This document shows, piece after piece, positions 28,715-38,643 of a stretch of DNA of 64,000 bases. Position 1 is the first letter of the stretch. Every line of letters begins with the position of its first letter. This DNA comes from Arion vulgaris (lineage: Eukaryota; Mollusca; Gastropoda; Stylommatophora; Arionidae). The position numbers and the translations under genes are program-made. Location: the NCBI GenBank assembly GCA_020796225.1, contig CM036762.1, positions 51,632,407 through 51,696,406 on the forward strand, given 5' to 3'. The notes under the pieces are model-generated. The model searched no databases. It was not told the origin of the DNA and saw only the letters and a list, made by a program, of their open reading frames with translations.

Positions 28715-29357
28715 AATATACACGTGAATAATGTAAAATACAACAGACTCCAGAATTCAAATATCTCGGGAGTATATTCACAGCAGATGGAAAGATGGAC
28801 AGAGAAATCGAGACTAGATGCCAGAAGACAAACGCAGTGACATACTAACTGTCACAACTATTAAAACATCCAAGCATTAACATGGCATTCAAACGACAAC
28901 TGATAAACTGCATATTTATTCCAACTCTCTGCTATCAGTGCCAAACATGGCCCCTGACTAAGACACAAGAAGAAAGATTACAACATGTGAAATGAGATGT
29001 CTACGAAAAGATGTCAACGTTACAAGGAGAGATAGACTGAGAAACGAGAATATCAGAAGCATCGTTGGTACTATACCATGCATACAGTACATCGAGAAGC
29101 AAAGATTCAAGTGGTTCGGCCATCTAATAAGAATGGAACCACATTTACTACCATCACGTGCCTACAATAATCGACACTCAGGGCGCAGAGCATGAGGCAG
29201 GCCAATAACACGATGGATATATAACATCTCAGAGTCCCTGCGAAAGCATGGACTGACAACGTCAAGCGCAACACACCTGGCACAAGATAGAAAACTAAAT
29301 CTCCACACGTCGCTTCACAGCAAATGTGGTTAAGATAAGATAAGATAAGAATAATGA
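28715..29357 (+). pseudogene. LINE RT C-terminal fragment (family 2) with (AAGAT)n tail
   Basis: Carries the region upstream of the tail (NSRIQISREYIHS-type, then TYQLSQLLKHPSINMAFKRQ in part), MRCLRKDVNVTRRDRLRNEN, VGTIPCIQYIEKQRFKWFGH and the RRA end, where a stop replaces the expected basic segment. Ends in gataagataagataaga (29335-29351). It is the longest family 2 copy here and pairs with 7336-7860. Confidence 0.75.
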
Positions 29358-29674
29358 TGCTATTGCCGCCATTTATTTATTTGGTGGGGGAGGGAGGCAG
29401 TGTGGGTTTGTTTCAGGTTTTGACGATGAAACGAAACGGAGATTCTCTTAGAAAGTTAATCAAGCTGCAGGCGGGAAAAAAAATTCAGTAATGCGTAAAT
29501 AGACATTAAAAACCTTCATTACGAAAATTGGGGTCAGACGAAACATTCCGAACCTTGACGCTTAATGTATATTTTGCTGCTAGTAAGCTAAGACACAGAT
29601 TAATCTTACACAATTTTGCAAACAATATTCTTTTTTCATTTCGTGAAAGTTTGCGTTTTTAGTTTTTATTACGA

Positions 29675-29965
29675 GATAGATCTCTCCAGGAGGAACTAAC
29701 ATTAAAGAAAACTGGCTGATTCTGCAAATAAGGATGAGAAAATTGTAGTATTTTGAACACATTAAAAGACATGAAAAATTAAAGGAGAAAATATATGTAG
29801 GGGAGGGGAATCCCAGTAAAGAGAAGATGAGGAAGACTACGAAGAAAATGGGTTCAGGATGTGATAGATGATTTTAACTTGACAACAACGAAGGGGAACA
29901 TTTGGTCTGTGAGAGATAAATTCTGGGGGAACTGTTATGTGGCAACGTTCTTCCCAGAATAAGCT
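29675..29965 (+). pseudogene. LINE family 1, 3'-end fragment interrupted by a MITE
   Basis: Frames give NIKENWLILQIRMRKL then FEHIKRHEKLKEKI and a degraded WVQDVIDDFNLT-type end. A MITE is inserted at its end between copies of agctaaag. Confidence 0.65.
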
Positions 29966-29969
29966 AAAG

Positions 29970-30133
29970 CAGTGGAGGCTCGTGCTCATATTTGTTGGTG
30001 GGGCCAGACACAAATTTTCGGAAAACCATGATTTTAGGTTAGGTTATATTTTAATTTATAAAATAATAAATACACGTTAGACATTTTTGGTGAGACCCGG
30101 CGCCCCCTGGCCCTTAATGACGAGCCGCCACTG
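29970..30133 (+). mobile_element. hAT-type MITE copy 4
   Basis: Ends cagtggaggctcgt and acgagccgccactg; 8-bp duplication agctaaag on both sides (29962-29969, 30134-30141). 164 bp. Confidence 0.9.
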
Positions 30134-30357
30134 AGCTAAAGTATAATGAATTTAGAAAACATCCCATAATTTTCTGAAGACGTACAAAGCAAATTCAATA
30201 CGAATAAAGATTGTAAGCCATACGAGGTCAAAATCCGATGCAATGAAGCCATTTCTTCGCTTATAGACATTTTAGCATCTAGAAATACATCAGTTGCGTT
30301 GCGTTTTTATTACTGTTACTTTTCAAATTATCTTAATTTTTTCTATCTACTCCCCAG

Positions 30358-30662
30358 ATCCATATGTCAAAATCTGGCTCTCGTACGGTGGGACACGAGT
30401 TGAGAAAAAGAAAACCAACATCAAGATGAGATCACTTAATCCAATCTACAACGACTCATTCATTTTTGACATTCCATGGGAGAAAATCCGGGAGGCTAAC
30501 TTGGATGTCAGTGTCATGGACTATGACAAGGTCGGACGCAATGAGTTGATTGGTCGGGTTGTACTTGGTTGCAGAAGTGGTCCGATGGAAACACGTCATT
30601 GGAACGACATGGTCTCCAAGCCGAGACAGCAAGTAGCCCAGTGGCATTTGTTGAAAGATTAA
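30358..30662 (+). CDS. SYT7-like: Synaptotagmin-7-like, terminal exon encoding the rest of C2B
   Basis: The exon follows ttctatctactccccag and completes the Asp codon of [12 protein letters not shown]. It contains the polybasic strand [55 protein letters not shown], and ends [22 protein letters not shown] then TAA. HW-DM---PRQ-VAQWH is diagnostic of the C2B C-terminal helix. Of the Ca2+ ligands in the second loop, both Asp of VMDYD are kept. The third position reads Glu (RNE) where vertebrate Syt7 has Asp; I recall Glu at this position in insect Syt7 too. [10 protein letters not shown] also looks invertebrate-Syt7-like. The terminal position and full C2B length agree with the family. No AATAAA was seen just downstream, so the 3' UTR end is unknown. 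Confidence 0.92.
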
Positions 30663-31089
30663 TGATTTTGTTGATGGTTATGGTTACAGATATTGATTTG
30701 TTGATGATTGATTTTGTTGTGAAAGAAAACAAAAACAACAAAAATATTTTTAGTAGTGTTTATGTTATTTTGGGAAGACCATTTGACATCTACGTCTTTC
30801 GTTTGTTTTTACTTGTTTTTCTATTTTGACAAATATTTGTGTCTTTCTCTATCCAAACTAAGAAGTTTTGGACTGGTCCAAGGAAGATATATCTATACGA
30901 TAACAGAGAACTTTGAATTAGTGAAACTACTGGTGCACTTGTAAACAGAATTATTGCTGGCATATTTCGCTTTAACTCTAGCATACGCACATTTATAGCC
31001 TTAGGTGAGAGTTGGAAAATAACTAAAGATATAGAAAGTAATTTGAACGCATTTGAAAATAGATGGCCGCAAAAGATAAGGAACATAAA
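30663..31089. other. Probable 3' UTR and flanking sequence of the synaptotagmin gene
   Basis: AT-rich sequence directly after the stop codon. No clear polyadenylation hexamer was identified. Confidence 0.4.
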
Positions 31090-31430
31090 ATGAGACGAAT
31101 TCAGGAGAAGTGATGAAATCAGAGAAATATATGATCAACCACTAGTAATAATTGTTATAAGAAGGAGAAGATGGAGATATGTTGGGCATACTTAAAGAAA
31201 TTATCAAAGAATAACAAAATAGGTATTGAAGTGAGGATGAATGAGGGGGTGAAGAGGGGGAGAGGGGGTTCAAAAGAAAAAAACGCCCTAGAGAAACTCT
31301 GAAACGAACTTTACTGCTGAGAGAGGCAAGAAATATCGGATTCAATTTCATGAAAGAGATTGAGCGAGTTGCCTAGGACAAAGTGGTGTGGAGGAATTAC
31401 TTGCAGGTCCTATGTAAAGAAGAAGCGGTA
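31090..31430 (+). pseudogene. LINE RT C-terminal fragment (family 6)
   Basis: Read through frame breaks it shows the RRRWRYVGHT pattern, a KKKTPRET-like segment, and an end WCGGITCRSYVK. This is the usual W-(W/Y)-GH, GRPKxTWRR, WRxxVxALC order of RTE-type LINE C-termini. Heavily decayed. Confidence 0.5.
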
Positions 31431-32021
31431 TGATAAGAATATAAACACGCAAACTAAAACCACGCATTTACACGCTATTTTCAAATACAGTTTGTAATGG
31501 AGGTAATTAACAAAATAGATTGTAAGTTTCTTATGTTTATCAATGGAGCACTATTTCATATATTAGATTAAGCAGAACTAAAACAATACAGTTTTATCAA
31601 TTACATTGCTATATTCTATTAATAATGATATACAAATAGTATGAGATAGTTTTGGTGAACAATATTTTTGTTTTATGGTTTGGTTCATTAGGTCGCTTGC
31701 TGGAAAATTGGAACTGCCAGAACGGTTATTTAGGTGGTTTATCGTAATGTAATAGTTAAATTGGAGTTTGAAATGTATCTCTCAATATATGAAGTGATAC
31801 TGCTAACAGTTCCAATCTGTATAAATAGTTAATGTCTACATTTTCTTCTTTATTTCTTTTTAGTTCAAGACATTGACCGCCTTCCCCATTTCCATTGTTA
31901 CTTAACCAACCTTAAACAAATATTTCATTCTGAAACCAATCTTTGTGAGCTGTTGTCAATATAATAATTTTACCATTATGGAAGCAACTGTAACAAACAC
32001 AATGTACCAGCTACGGCGATG
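31431..32021. other. AT-rich intergenic sequence, nothing recognised
   Basis: No coding pattern, tandem repeat or match to the other repeat families was noticed. Confidence 0.5.
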
Positions 32022-32029
32022 ATACCAGG

Positions 32030-32427
32030 CAGTGGCATCTCGTCTTTTAGGGCCAGTGGGGTCGGACCCCACCAAAAATAATGTGTAACGTGTATTTATT
32101 ATTTTATAAATTATTTATTCATAATTATTACTTTTAAAGTGATGCTGATTAGTTTTGAAAATTGAATATATAACGCCAAAATACTACATAGTCTCTCTCG
32201 CGATCCTGGCCTAGACTGATGAACCAACTTTTATCATGAATTTTACGTTGCTTTTAGTGTCACATAGTCTGAAATTCAGCGTCTTTCCTCCATAATTAGT
32301 ATATAACTTCTGGAATATAAAAATAATAATAAATACTAAAATATAATCTAACCCAAAAAAAACCCCTGATATTTTTCCAAAATCTGTGTCTGGCCCCACC
32401 AACAAATATGATTACGAGCCGCCACTG
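32030..32427 (-). mobile_element. hAT-type MITE copy 5 (long form)
   Basis: Ends cagtggcatctcgtc and tacgagccgccactg; perfect 8-bp duplication ataccagg (32022-32029, 32428-32435). At 398 bp it is more than twice the usual length, with about 240 bp of extra AT-rich interior between the common end blocks. The ggccccaccaacaaat end is at the right, so it is reversed relative to copies 1-4. It may be closer to the parent element. Confidence 0.9.
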
Positions 32428-32435
32428 ATACCAGG

Positions 32436-32792
32436 ACAAATTAAATACACACGAAAATAAAACAATGTGGTCATAGTACACTCGATGCTCATGTACACAG
32501 TGGCATTCCTTCTATCAACTAGATGATGGACGTCGGCATGCCGACAGAGCTCATGATCTAGTCATCACGACCACATATCTAACAGAAAAATAAAAATAAT
32601 TTAACTAGATGTGCATTGAACTGGGACCCACAGTCGAAAAGAAGCAAGATGAGGCAGCGAAAATTTTGTAAAGTAGAGAAAAAGACTGTAGAAATAAGAA
32701 CGTGACTGGAACTTGGAAAGAGAAGAAGGAAAAAAAACTAAAGAATACATAGGGAAGAACAGTAGTAAAGTGGACCAAAGTATCAATCAATC
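32436..32792. other. Spacer, nothing recognised
   Basis: Purine-rich and AT-rich, without recognised repeats. Confidence 0.5.
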
Positions 32793-35565
32793 AAGTGCCA
32801 TGCCTGCCGGCGTAGGCGATCATGTCTCTCCACAACTCTCTTTGCTTGGTGCATGTAATCAGTTCTGACGTCGATATTTTGTCGAACCATGATGTCAGGC
32901 CATCCAACATCTTCTCCCTCTGTCTTCCACGATCTCTCCTTCCCTGAATTTTACCTGTAGTCACCAAATGTTCTAAACCTTCTCTTCGCATTATATGCCC
33001 GAAGAACCTTGATTGTCGGATTCTTATTCTTTTGATAAGGTTTCTTTGTGTGCAGGCCTGATTTAAAACCTCCACGTTTGTTTTCTTTGCTGTCCATGAA
33101 ATTCTCAACATTCTTCTGTAAAACCACATCTCTGTGGCTTCCAATGATCGTATTGATTGTTTGTTCAGTGTCCATGATTCGCTGCCATACATAAAAATTG
33201 GTTCAATATAGCATTGAGTACTCGTTTTCGCAGTGTCATTGGTAGTGAGTTCACGCATAGTGTGTTCTTCATTTTCATAAAAGCTGCTTTCGTTTGAGCT
33301 ATTCTACTCTAATCTCTGTTGTACATCTTCCATCTGGTGTTAAGAATGTTCCTAGATACTTGAATCGATGGACTTGTTTCAGTGTTGTGTTATTTATTTT
33401 GATATTGCATGTTGGTGTTTCTTGTTTCTTGGAGACAACCATAACCTCTGTTTCTTTATATTCATGCTTAATCCTTTCTTTTCACTTTCTCTCACTAGTA
33501 TGTCTATCAAGTCTTGCAGATCGTGTTCATTTGTAGCCATGAGAATTGTGTCATCAGCGTACCTTAGGTTGTTTATATTTTGTCCACCGACTGCTATTCC
33601 TGTCTTTTCTACTATAGATCTCATGATGTTTTCACTATATAAGTTGAATAGGTCTGGTTAGAGTACGCACCCTTGTCGTACTCCTAACTGTATCGCCTGA
33701 TAGATTCCAATCTTACTCTCTAGTCTAATGGCTGCGGTTTGTTGCCAGTACAAATTCTTGATCAGTCTAAGATCTTTACCATCAATATTTATATTTTCTA
33801 ACATGCTGATTATTTCTCCATGTTTTACTTTATCGAAAGCTTTCGCGTAGTCTATGAAACATAGGTATAAGTCCAACTTCATTTCTATTGATCTTTCCAT
33901 TATTGTTCTTATTGTATATATTGCGTTGTTTGTTCCTCTGCGTTCAACAAAGCCACATTGTTCTTCCTTAACTTCTGGTCTTATTTTGTTTCGTACCCTT
34001 CTCATAATAATGCTGAAAAGTAGTTTTGTTACGTGACTCATGAGGCTGATTGTGCGGTGTTCTTCGCATTCTATCGTTCCTGCTTTCTTTGGTAGTGCTA
34101 TAAAAATGGATTGTCGTAAATCTTTGGGTACATATCCAGTGTTGTAGATGTCATTGAATAATTTTGTTAAAACGCCTATGCCCAATTCGCCTGTTGCTTC
34201 TATTTCTTCTGTTGTTATGTTGTCTGGTCCTGGGGTTTTCCTTTTTTCGTGTGTCTTATGGCATTGATAACTTCTGATGGAAGTATTTGTGGTCCTTCAT
34301 GGTTGTAATTAATGTGTATTTCTTGTCTGTTATCACTGTATAAGTCCTTAATGTACTCTGTCCATCTTTCTATTTTCTTGTCTGTTTCCATCAGGATATC
34401 TCCATGCTTTGATTTTAAACATCCAGTAGTTGTACGTTTACGTCTGCCAAGTAAGTTGTCTACGTTTTCGTATATTGATTTGGGGTTTCCTTTGTGTTCT
34501 GTTTCGATCTGTTTGCATTTTCATTTAGCCACTCTTCTTTTGCTGTTTTACATTTTTGTCTTATCTCTTTATTGATTCGATCGTATTCTGCTTTATTATG
34601 TTTTTTTTTCCTTCTATTTTCCATTAATTCCAAAATGTCTTCCGTCATCCATTTATTTTTGATCCGTTGACATGTTGTGTGGGTTAGTTCCTTTGACGTT
34701 TGTTGGATTGATTCTTTAAGCATCTGCCATTGTTCTTCTATTGTTTCTATTTTTCCATAGCGTTATATCTGTTTTGTATAATGCGTTTAAATGAGTCTTT
34801 CACTTTTGTGTCAGTCTTGAGGAGTTGGATATGATGTTTCTTCCGTCCCTCTTTATCTTCTTTTGTGTCAGTCTTGAGTGTTGAGGAGTTGGATATGATG
34901 TTTCTTGTGCTTCTCTTTATCTTCTTTTGTATCAGTCTTGAGTGTTGAGGAGTTTGATATGATGTTTCTTGTGCCCCTCTTTATCTTCTTTTGTGTCAGT
35001 CTTGAGTGTTGAGGAGTTCGATATGATGTTTCTTGCGCCCTCTTTATCTTCTTCAGTTTTATTCTTACTTTTCCTATCAGTAGTGTATGGTCACTGTCGC
35101 AATCTGCACCTGGTCTTGTTTTTATATTTAGTAGTCCATTTCGAAATCGTTTATTTATCATAATATAGTCAATTTGATTGTGTGTGTTGTTATCTGGACT
35201 TCTCCATGTCCATAGTCTTCTCGGATGATGTTTAAACCAAGTGTTGCCAATTATCATGTTGTTTATTGTTGCCCATTCTATAAGTGTGTTCCCCTTATCG
35301 TTTTTCTCTCCTAGGCCACATCCTCCAGTTGTCTCGTCTACCTTTTCAGAGCCTACCTTAGCATTGAAGTCACCCATTACAATTGTCACTTCATGAGCCT
35401 TGCACTGTTTCATAGCTATTTGTAACTGGTTGTAGAAATCATCTAGTTCTTCTTCTGTGCTATCTGTTGTTGGTGCGTATATCTGTATGATGTTGATATC
35501 TACTGGTGTACCCTGTAGTTTCAATAGCATTACTCCAAAGTATAGGTCAATGAATAACAAAATAT
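32793..35565 (-). mobile_element. Non-LTR retrotransposon (family 3), nearly full ORF2, frameshifted
   Basis: Reading right to left on the - strand: an APE-type endonuclease at about 35050-35560 (IIQIYAPTTDSTEEEL, TIVMGDFNAKVG, QIDYIMINKR, and the DSDHTLL catalytic end). Then comes a 64-bp tandem-repeat insert (34809-35045) and a connector (34460-34723). The reverse transcriptase follows at 33658-34185 (LPKKAGTIECEEHRTISLMS, QCGFVERRGTNNAI, LCFIDYAKAFDKVKHG, QLGVRQGCVL), with the YADD box at about 33545-33580 (NNLRYADDTILMATNE). Last is the C-terminal tail at 32793-33258 (YGSESWTLNKQSIRSLEATE, FFGHIMRREGLEHLVTTGK). The RT frame breaks after QGCVL, where a TAG stands, and again upstream of 34185 and 34460. 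The 5' end is missing before the endonuclease middle. It is inactive. An RTE-like or related clade is suspected. Confidence 0.88.
34809..35045 (-). repeat. 64-bp tandem repeat inside the LINE, about 3.8 copies
   Basis: Copies start at 34809 (57 bp), 34866, 34930 and 34994, each with gatatgatgtttcttg and ctctttatcttctt phrases. The period of 64 is not a multiple of three, yet the - strand stays open through three consecutive reading frames. Confidence 0.85.
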
Positions 35566-35590
35566 ACAGCTGTATGTTGCACAAGAACAA
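34868..35590 (-). CDS. LINE endonuclease domain (240-codon open frame)
   Basis: This encodes the apurinic-like endonuclease that nicks target DNA for retrotransposition. The domain motifs are IYAPTTDSTEEELDDFYNQL (substrate-binding strand), MGDFNAKVGS (Asp/Asn catalytic pair), RRLWTWRSPDNNTHNQIDYI and DCDSDHTLLIG (Ser-Asp-His end). The N-terminal catalytic Asn/Glu motifs are absent because of 5' truncation at about 35565. The C-terminal 50 residues are the tandem repeat read in three frames. It belongs to the mobile element at 32793-35565, so it is not a host gene. Confidence 0.8.
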   Translation of the reverse strand: MFLCNIQLYILLFIDLYFGVMLLKLQGTPVDINIIQIYAPTTDSTEEELDDFYNQLQIAMKQCKAHEVTIVMGDFNAKVGSEKVDETTGGCGLGEKNDKGNTLIEWATINNMIIGNTWFKHHPRRLWTWRSPDNNTHNQIDYIMINKRFRNGLLNIKTRPGADCDSDHTLLIGKVRIKLKKIKRAQETSYRTPQHSRLTQKKIKRGTRNIISNSSTLKTDTKEDKEKHKKHHIQLLNTQD

Positions 35591-35705
35591 GAAGTTTTAG
35601 TAACAATAAAGTTTAGTAAAGGTTTAGAAAGTAGTAGCGATAATGAACCTCTTTAATTTATTTGATCATAATTCGATTTATTTTATTTCTGAAATAAGTA
35701 CGTCT
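35566..35705. other. Short spacer
   Basis: AT-rich junction sequence between the LINE 5' truncation and a SINE. Confidence 0.5.
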
Positions 35706-35872
35706 TCTTCTTTTTTTCGTTCGTTCCTTACGACCAATTTTAATCACTCTGTGATATGTTTGATCTTTGCCAGGAACGTGTATACGTTGCACATTGGTTT
35801 GGTAGGCCCCTAAACGCATAGACTTGTACACATTTAGGACACATGCATCCAATTTCAGCCAAAGTACCAGTC
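35706..35872 (+). mobile_element. SINE-like repeat, family C (3'-truncated)
   Basis: From tttttttcgttcgttcctta through gccaggaacgtgtatacgtt to gcatccaatttcagccaaa; the remainder is lost. Confidence 0.7.
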
Positions 35873-36119
35873 TCATTTATATTTTGTTAAAGGTTGGGTT
35901 TTTTTGGAATCGATTTTCTTTAAAAATGTACTTTGTTTTGGTGGATATTTTGTTATAAAGGTTGATGAAAGCTTACATGTTTTGTTCCATAGATTACCAA
36001 TATATACTTTCTATTTTTATGAACATCATCATTGTATTAGTCTCAATAACAAACCAAGACTAAAAATTAACAAAACTACTTTACAACTTACCAAAATATT
36101 GACAACTAAGTACATTATG
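35873..36119. other. AT-rich spacer
   Basis: Nothing recognised. Confidence 0.5.
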
Positions 36120-36294
36120 GATTGGAACTGATATGAAAACTAAGAGCCTGCATACTCTCAGTGGAAAGGTATGGATGTGAAGCATTGACATTTAACAAGG
36201 AAGTGAAAAAACATTTATATGCTTTTGGATATAAGTGTAACAGAAGAGTCATCTGTAAATCATGAGTAGAGATGAAAACAAATAGATCTATCCA
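36120..36294 (+). pseudogene. LINE family 1 fragment, left part, split by a nested LINE
   Basis: Decayed GCEALTFNKEVKKHLYAFG- and CNRRVICKS-like sequence, ending in agatctatcca (36284-36294). It continues at 37510 after the insertion. Confidence 0.65.
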
Positions 36295-37498
36295 TAAAGT
36301 CCACGCCCATCAAGGCGATGGAGACCATCACAGGCATCCAACCAATGACTGACCGAAGGGACAAGAAAGTAGTAGTACTTGCGGAAAAACTCAAACGGCT
36401 CAAATCTCACCCAATGCATGAAAGAATGTATGAATCCGGAAAGTGGAGAATACAGAGATCTAACTTCGTTAGAATCTCTAACGCACTGACCACAGACCAT
36501 CCAGTCCTGTCCAAATGCACAGCCAAACCAATCCCGACAATTGACAAGTGTCCGCCATGGAAAACAAAAATGCCAGAACTAAGGAAATCAATCCCAGGCA
36601 TACTGAGCAAAAGGGATCAAACAAACCTCGACAGAAAAACTGCAGCAGAAGAACACATAGAATCAGAGTACCCTGAAAACGAGTGGACGCACGTCTACAC
36701 GGACGGATCGGCAAATAACGCAATAAGCGATGGCGGAGGAGGAATAGTGCTTAAAATCTCAAAGAAAGTCACGGTCAAGAAAGCGATTGCAACTGGCAAA
36801 TACTCGAATAACTACCGAGCAGAGGCAGAGGCAATCAAAGAGGCGGCCGAAATGATCTTGGAGAGAAGAAACACTACACGCAACAAGGTCGTGATATTCA
36901 CCGATGCTCTATCGGTCATCACGGCACTCAAATGCGCAAAACTGAGATGAATGAGCTCAAAACGTCCCTCGCTGAACTAACGAGTTCACTCAAACGCACC
37001 GTCATCCAGTGGATACCGTCACACTGCAACATTAGGTGAAACGAAGCGGCCGACAAGCAAGCCAAAGAGGGCGGGCGACTACCCCAGACTGATCTCGAGA
37101 TCAGCTATGAGAAAGTCAAAACAACCATCGGTTCGCACTATCGAAGCAAATGGGCAAAGACCACCCGCAGTACACAGACAGTGACGGATACTATGGTCTC
37201 TCTCGCAGTGAACAAGTTGCCATATTTCGCCTCCGTACCGGCCACAACAAGCTCAGAGCCACATGTTCCATAAATTTAAAATTGGCACAACTAGCCTGTG
37301 CCCATGCAATATGGCAGACATGACGGCAGAACACGTCTTGCAAGACTGTCAACGTTTAGCAGGTATACGAAAAGAGTACTGGCCACAACACACAGAGCTT
37401 CGCAAAAAGCTGTACGGAGGAACGGAGTCCCTAAAAACAACAGTAAAATTCATGATAGAAGTTGGTCCATCAGGCTAGGTCGGGAACGCAAGAGAGAG
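36295..37498 (+). mobile_element. LINE 3' portion with RNase H (family 5), nested in family 1
   Basis: A 5'-truncated insertion flanked by the 11-bp duplication agatctatcca (36284-36294 and 37499-37509). The 210-codon frame 36318-36950 begins METITGIQPMTDRRDKKVVV (RT thumb end). It carries EWTHVYTDGSANNAISDGGG (first RNase H Asp), SNNYRAEAEAIKEAAE (Glu) and VVIFTDALSVITALK (Asp). After a stop at LR it continues VIQWIPSHCNI, NEAADKQAKEGG, then a CPCN, AEHVLQDC zinc knuckle. It ends with an (AG)n-like tail. Three inactivating changes are visible. Confidence 0.82.
36318..36950 (+). CDS. RNase H domain open frame of the nested LINE
   Basis: 210 codons with intact D-E-D residues of RNase H (YTDGSA, YRAEAEA, FTDALS). 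The terminal His motif lies downstream in another frame after a premature stop. RNase H removes RNA from the RNA:DNA hybrid during retrotransposition. It is part of the mobile element at 36295-37498. Codon use is more GC-rich than the surroundings, which fits a younger insertion. Confidence 0.8.
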   Translation: METITGIQPMTDRRDKKVVVLAEKLKRLKSHPMHERMYESGKWRIQRSNFVRISNALTTDHPVLSKCTAKPIPTIDKCPPWKTKMPELRKSIPGILSKRDQTNLDRKTAAEEHIESEYPENEWTHVYTDGSANNAISDGGGGIVLKISKKVTVKKAIATGKYSNNYRAEAEAIKEAAEMILERRNTTRNKVVIFTDALSVITALKCAKLR

Positions 37499-37509
37499 AG
37501 ATCTATCCA

Positions 37510-37790
37510 GAAAAAAAACCTCAAAATCGAATAAAACTGGTTGATGCTACAAATAGAATAAGAAAATTGAAGTATTTTCACATATAAAAATACACGAAAG
37601 TTTGAAGAAGACCATAATGGAAAAAGTATCTCTACAAAGAAGAGTAGAGGAAGACCACGGAGAAGATGGATTCAGGATGTAAATAATTATTTGAGCGTGA
37701 CGACTGTAGATACCTATAAGAGAGAGAATTCGAAGGACTGTGTCAGGCGGAAAGGTTTTGCTCAGGACAAGCTATTTGATGATGATTACT
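37510..37790 (+). pseudogene. LINE family 1 fragment, right part
   Basis: Continues the split copy: IQKKNLKIE-like, then RRPWRRWIQDVNNYLSVTT-type sequence in broken frames, and the 3' end caagctatttgatgatgatt. Confidence 0.7.
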
Positions 37791-38019
37791 TTGAAACTAC
37801 CTAAATTATTGCATCTTTGAACATAACAAATTAATTGCAGAGCTTTCAGTAGCTTTCATTATACTTTCATAAAAGAAATTTTATTTAAAGCTTGTAACAC
37901 AAGCATATAAACAAAAGTAAGACTTCTGAGACTCACATTCCCTGTGGTAGCATATAGATGTTAGTCATGGATCATAACACAAACATTAAAGAACAAAATA
38001 GAAGCTTTCGTAACAAGGT
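37791..38019. other. Spacer
   Basis: Nothing recognised. Confidence 0.5.
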
Positions 38020-38372
38020 GTTACAAAAGAGCTTTTAGAACATCATAGACAGAGAAGAGAAAAAGCATAAACATTATACAAGACCTGCATATCAAGGAGC
38101 ATTGGCTCATAAATAACATCATGTCTCGGAAGATGAAATATTTTGGTCACACTAAACTACACAGGGGTTTTGAGAGGACGGTAATGAATGGCATGGTTCC
38201 TGGAGTAAGAGGCAGAGGATAACCAAGACGAAGTGGCAGCAGGGCATCAAAGAGACCTTGAACGTAACACTGGAAGAGGCGGGAGAACTTGCTAGAGGCA
38301 GAGAGTGTTTCAGTCGGACTCTGATGAAAGCGACGTTCCGCAAGAGACATGCTACTACTTGACGATGAAAAC
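38020..38372 (+). pseudogene. LINE RT C-terminal fragment (family 1 relative)
   Basis: Reads CYKRAFRTS, TEKRKSINIIQDLHIKEHWL, MSRKMKYFGHTKLHRGFERT and a VPGVRGRG basic stretch, ending SARDMLLLDDEN with breaks. 42175-42440 is a second copy of the same subfamily (SCPGR, AMFRKDMLLLDLRE). Confidence 0.7.
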
Positions 38373-38472
38373 AAAATTGACTAGAGATTGTTATTTTAGC
38401 CATAATTTACTGCAGAAGATTTGTAACAATTCATAAATCATGAAATCTTCATTTCGGACACACAGATCAAGC

Positions 38473-38635
38473 CAGTGGCGGCTCGTCATGAAGGGCCAAT
38501 GGGGCGGGGCCCCACCAAAAATAATGAGTAACGTGTATTTATTATTTTATAAATTAAATCATAACCAAAAATCATGATTTTTCCGAAAAATGTATGTCTG
38601 GCCCCACCAACAAAAATGATCAAGGGCCGCCACTG
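38473..38635 (-). mobile_element. hAT-type MITE copy 6
   Basis: Ends cagtggcggctcgtc and agggccgccactg; flanks gatcaagc (38465-38472) and gatcaagt (38636-38643). 163 bp, oriented like copy 5. Confidence 0.9.
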
Positions 38636-38643
38636 GATCAAGT

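Noticed and set aside
32793..35565. Active LINE
   Set aside because: The RT frame is interrupted after QGCVL and again upstream, and the endonuclease lacks its N-terminal part.
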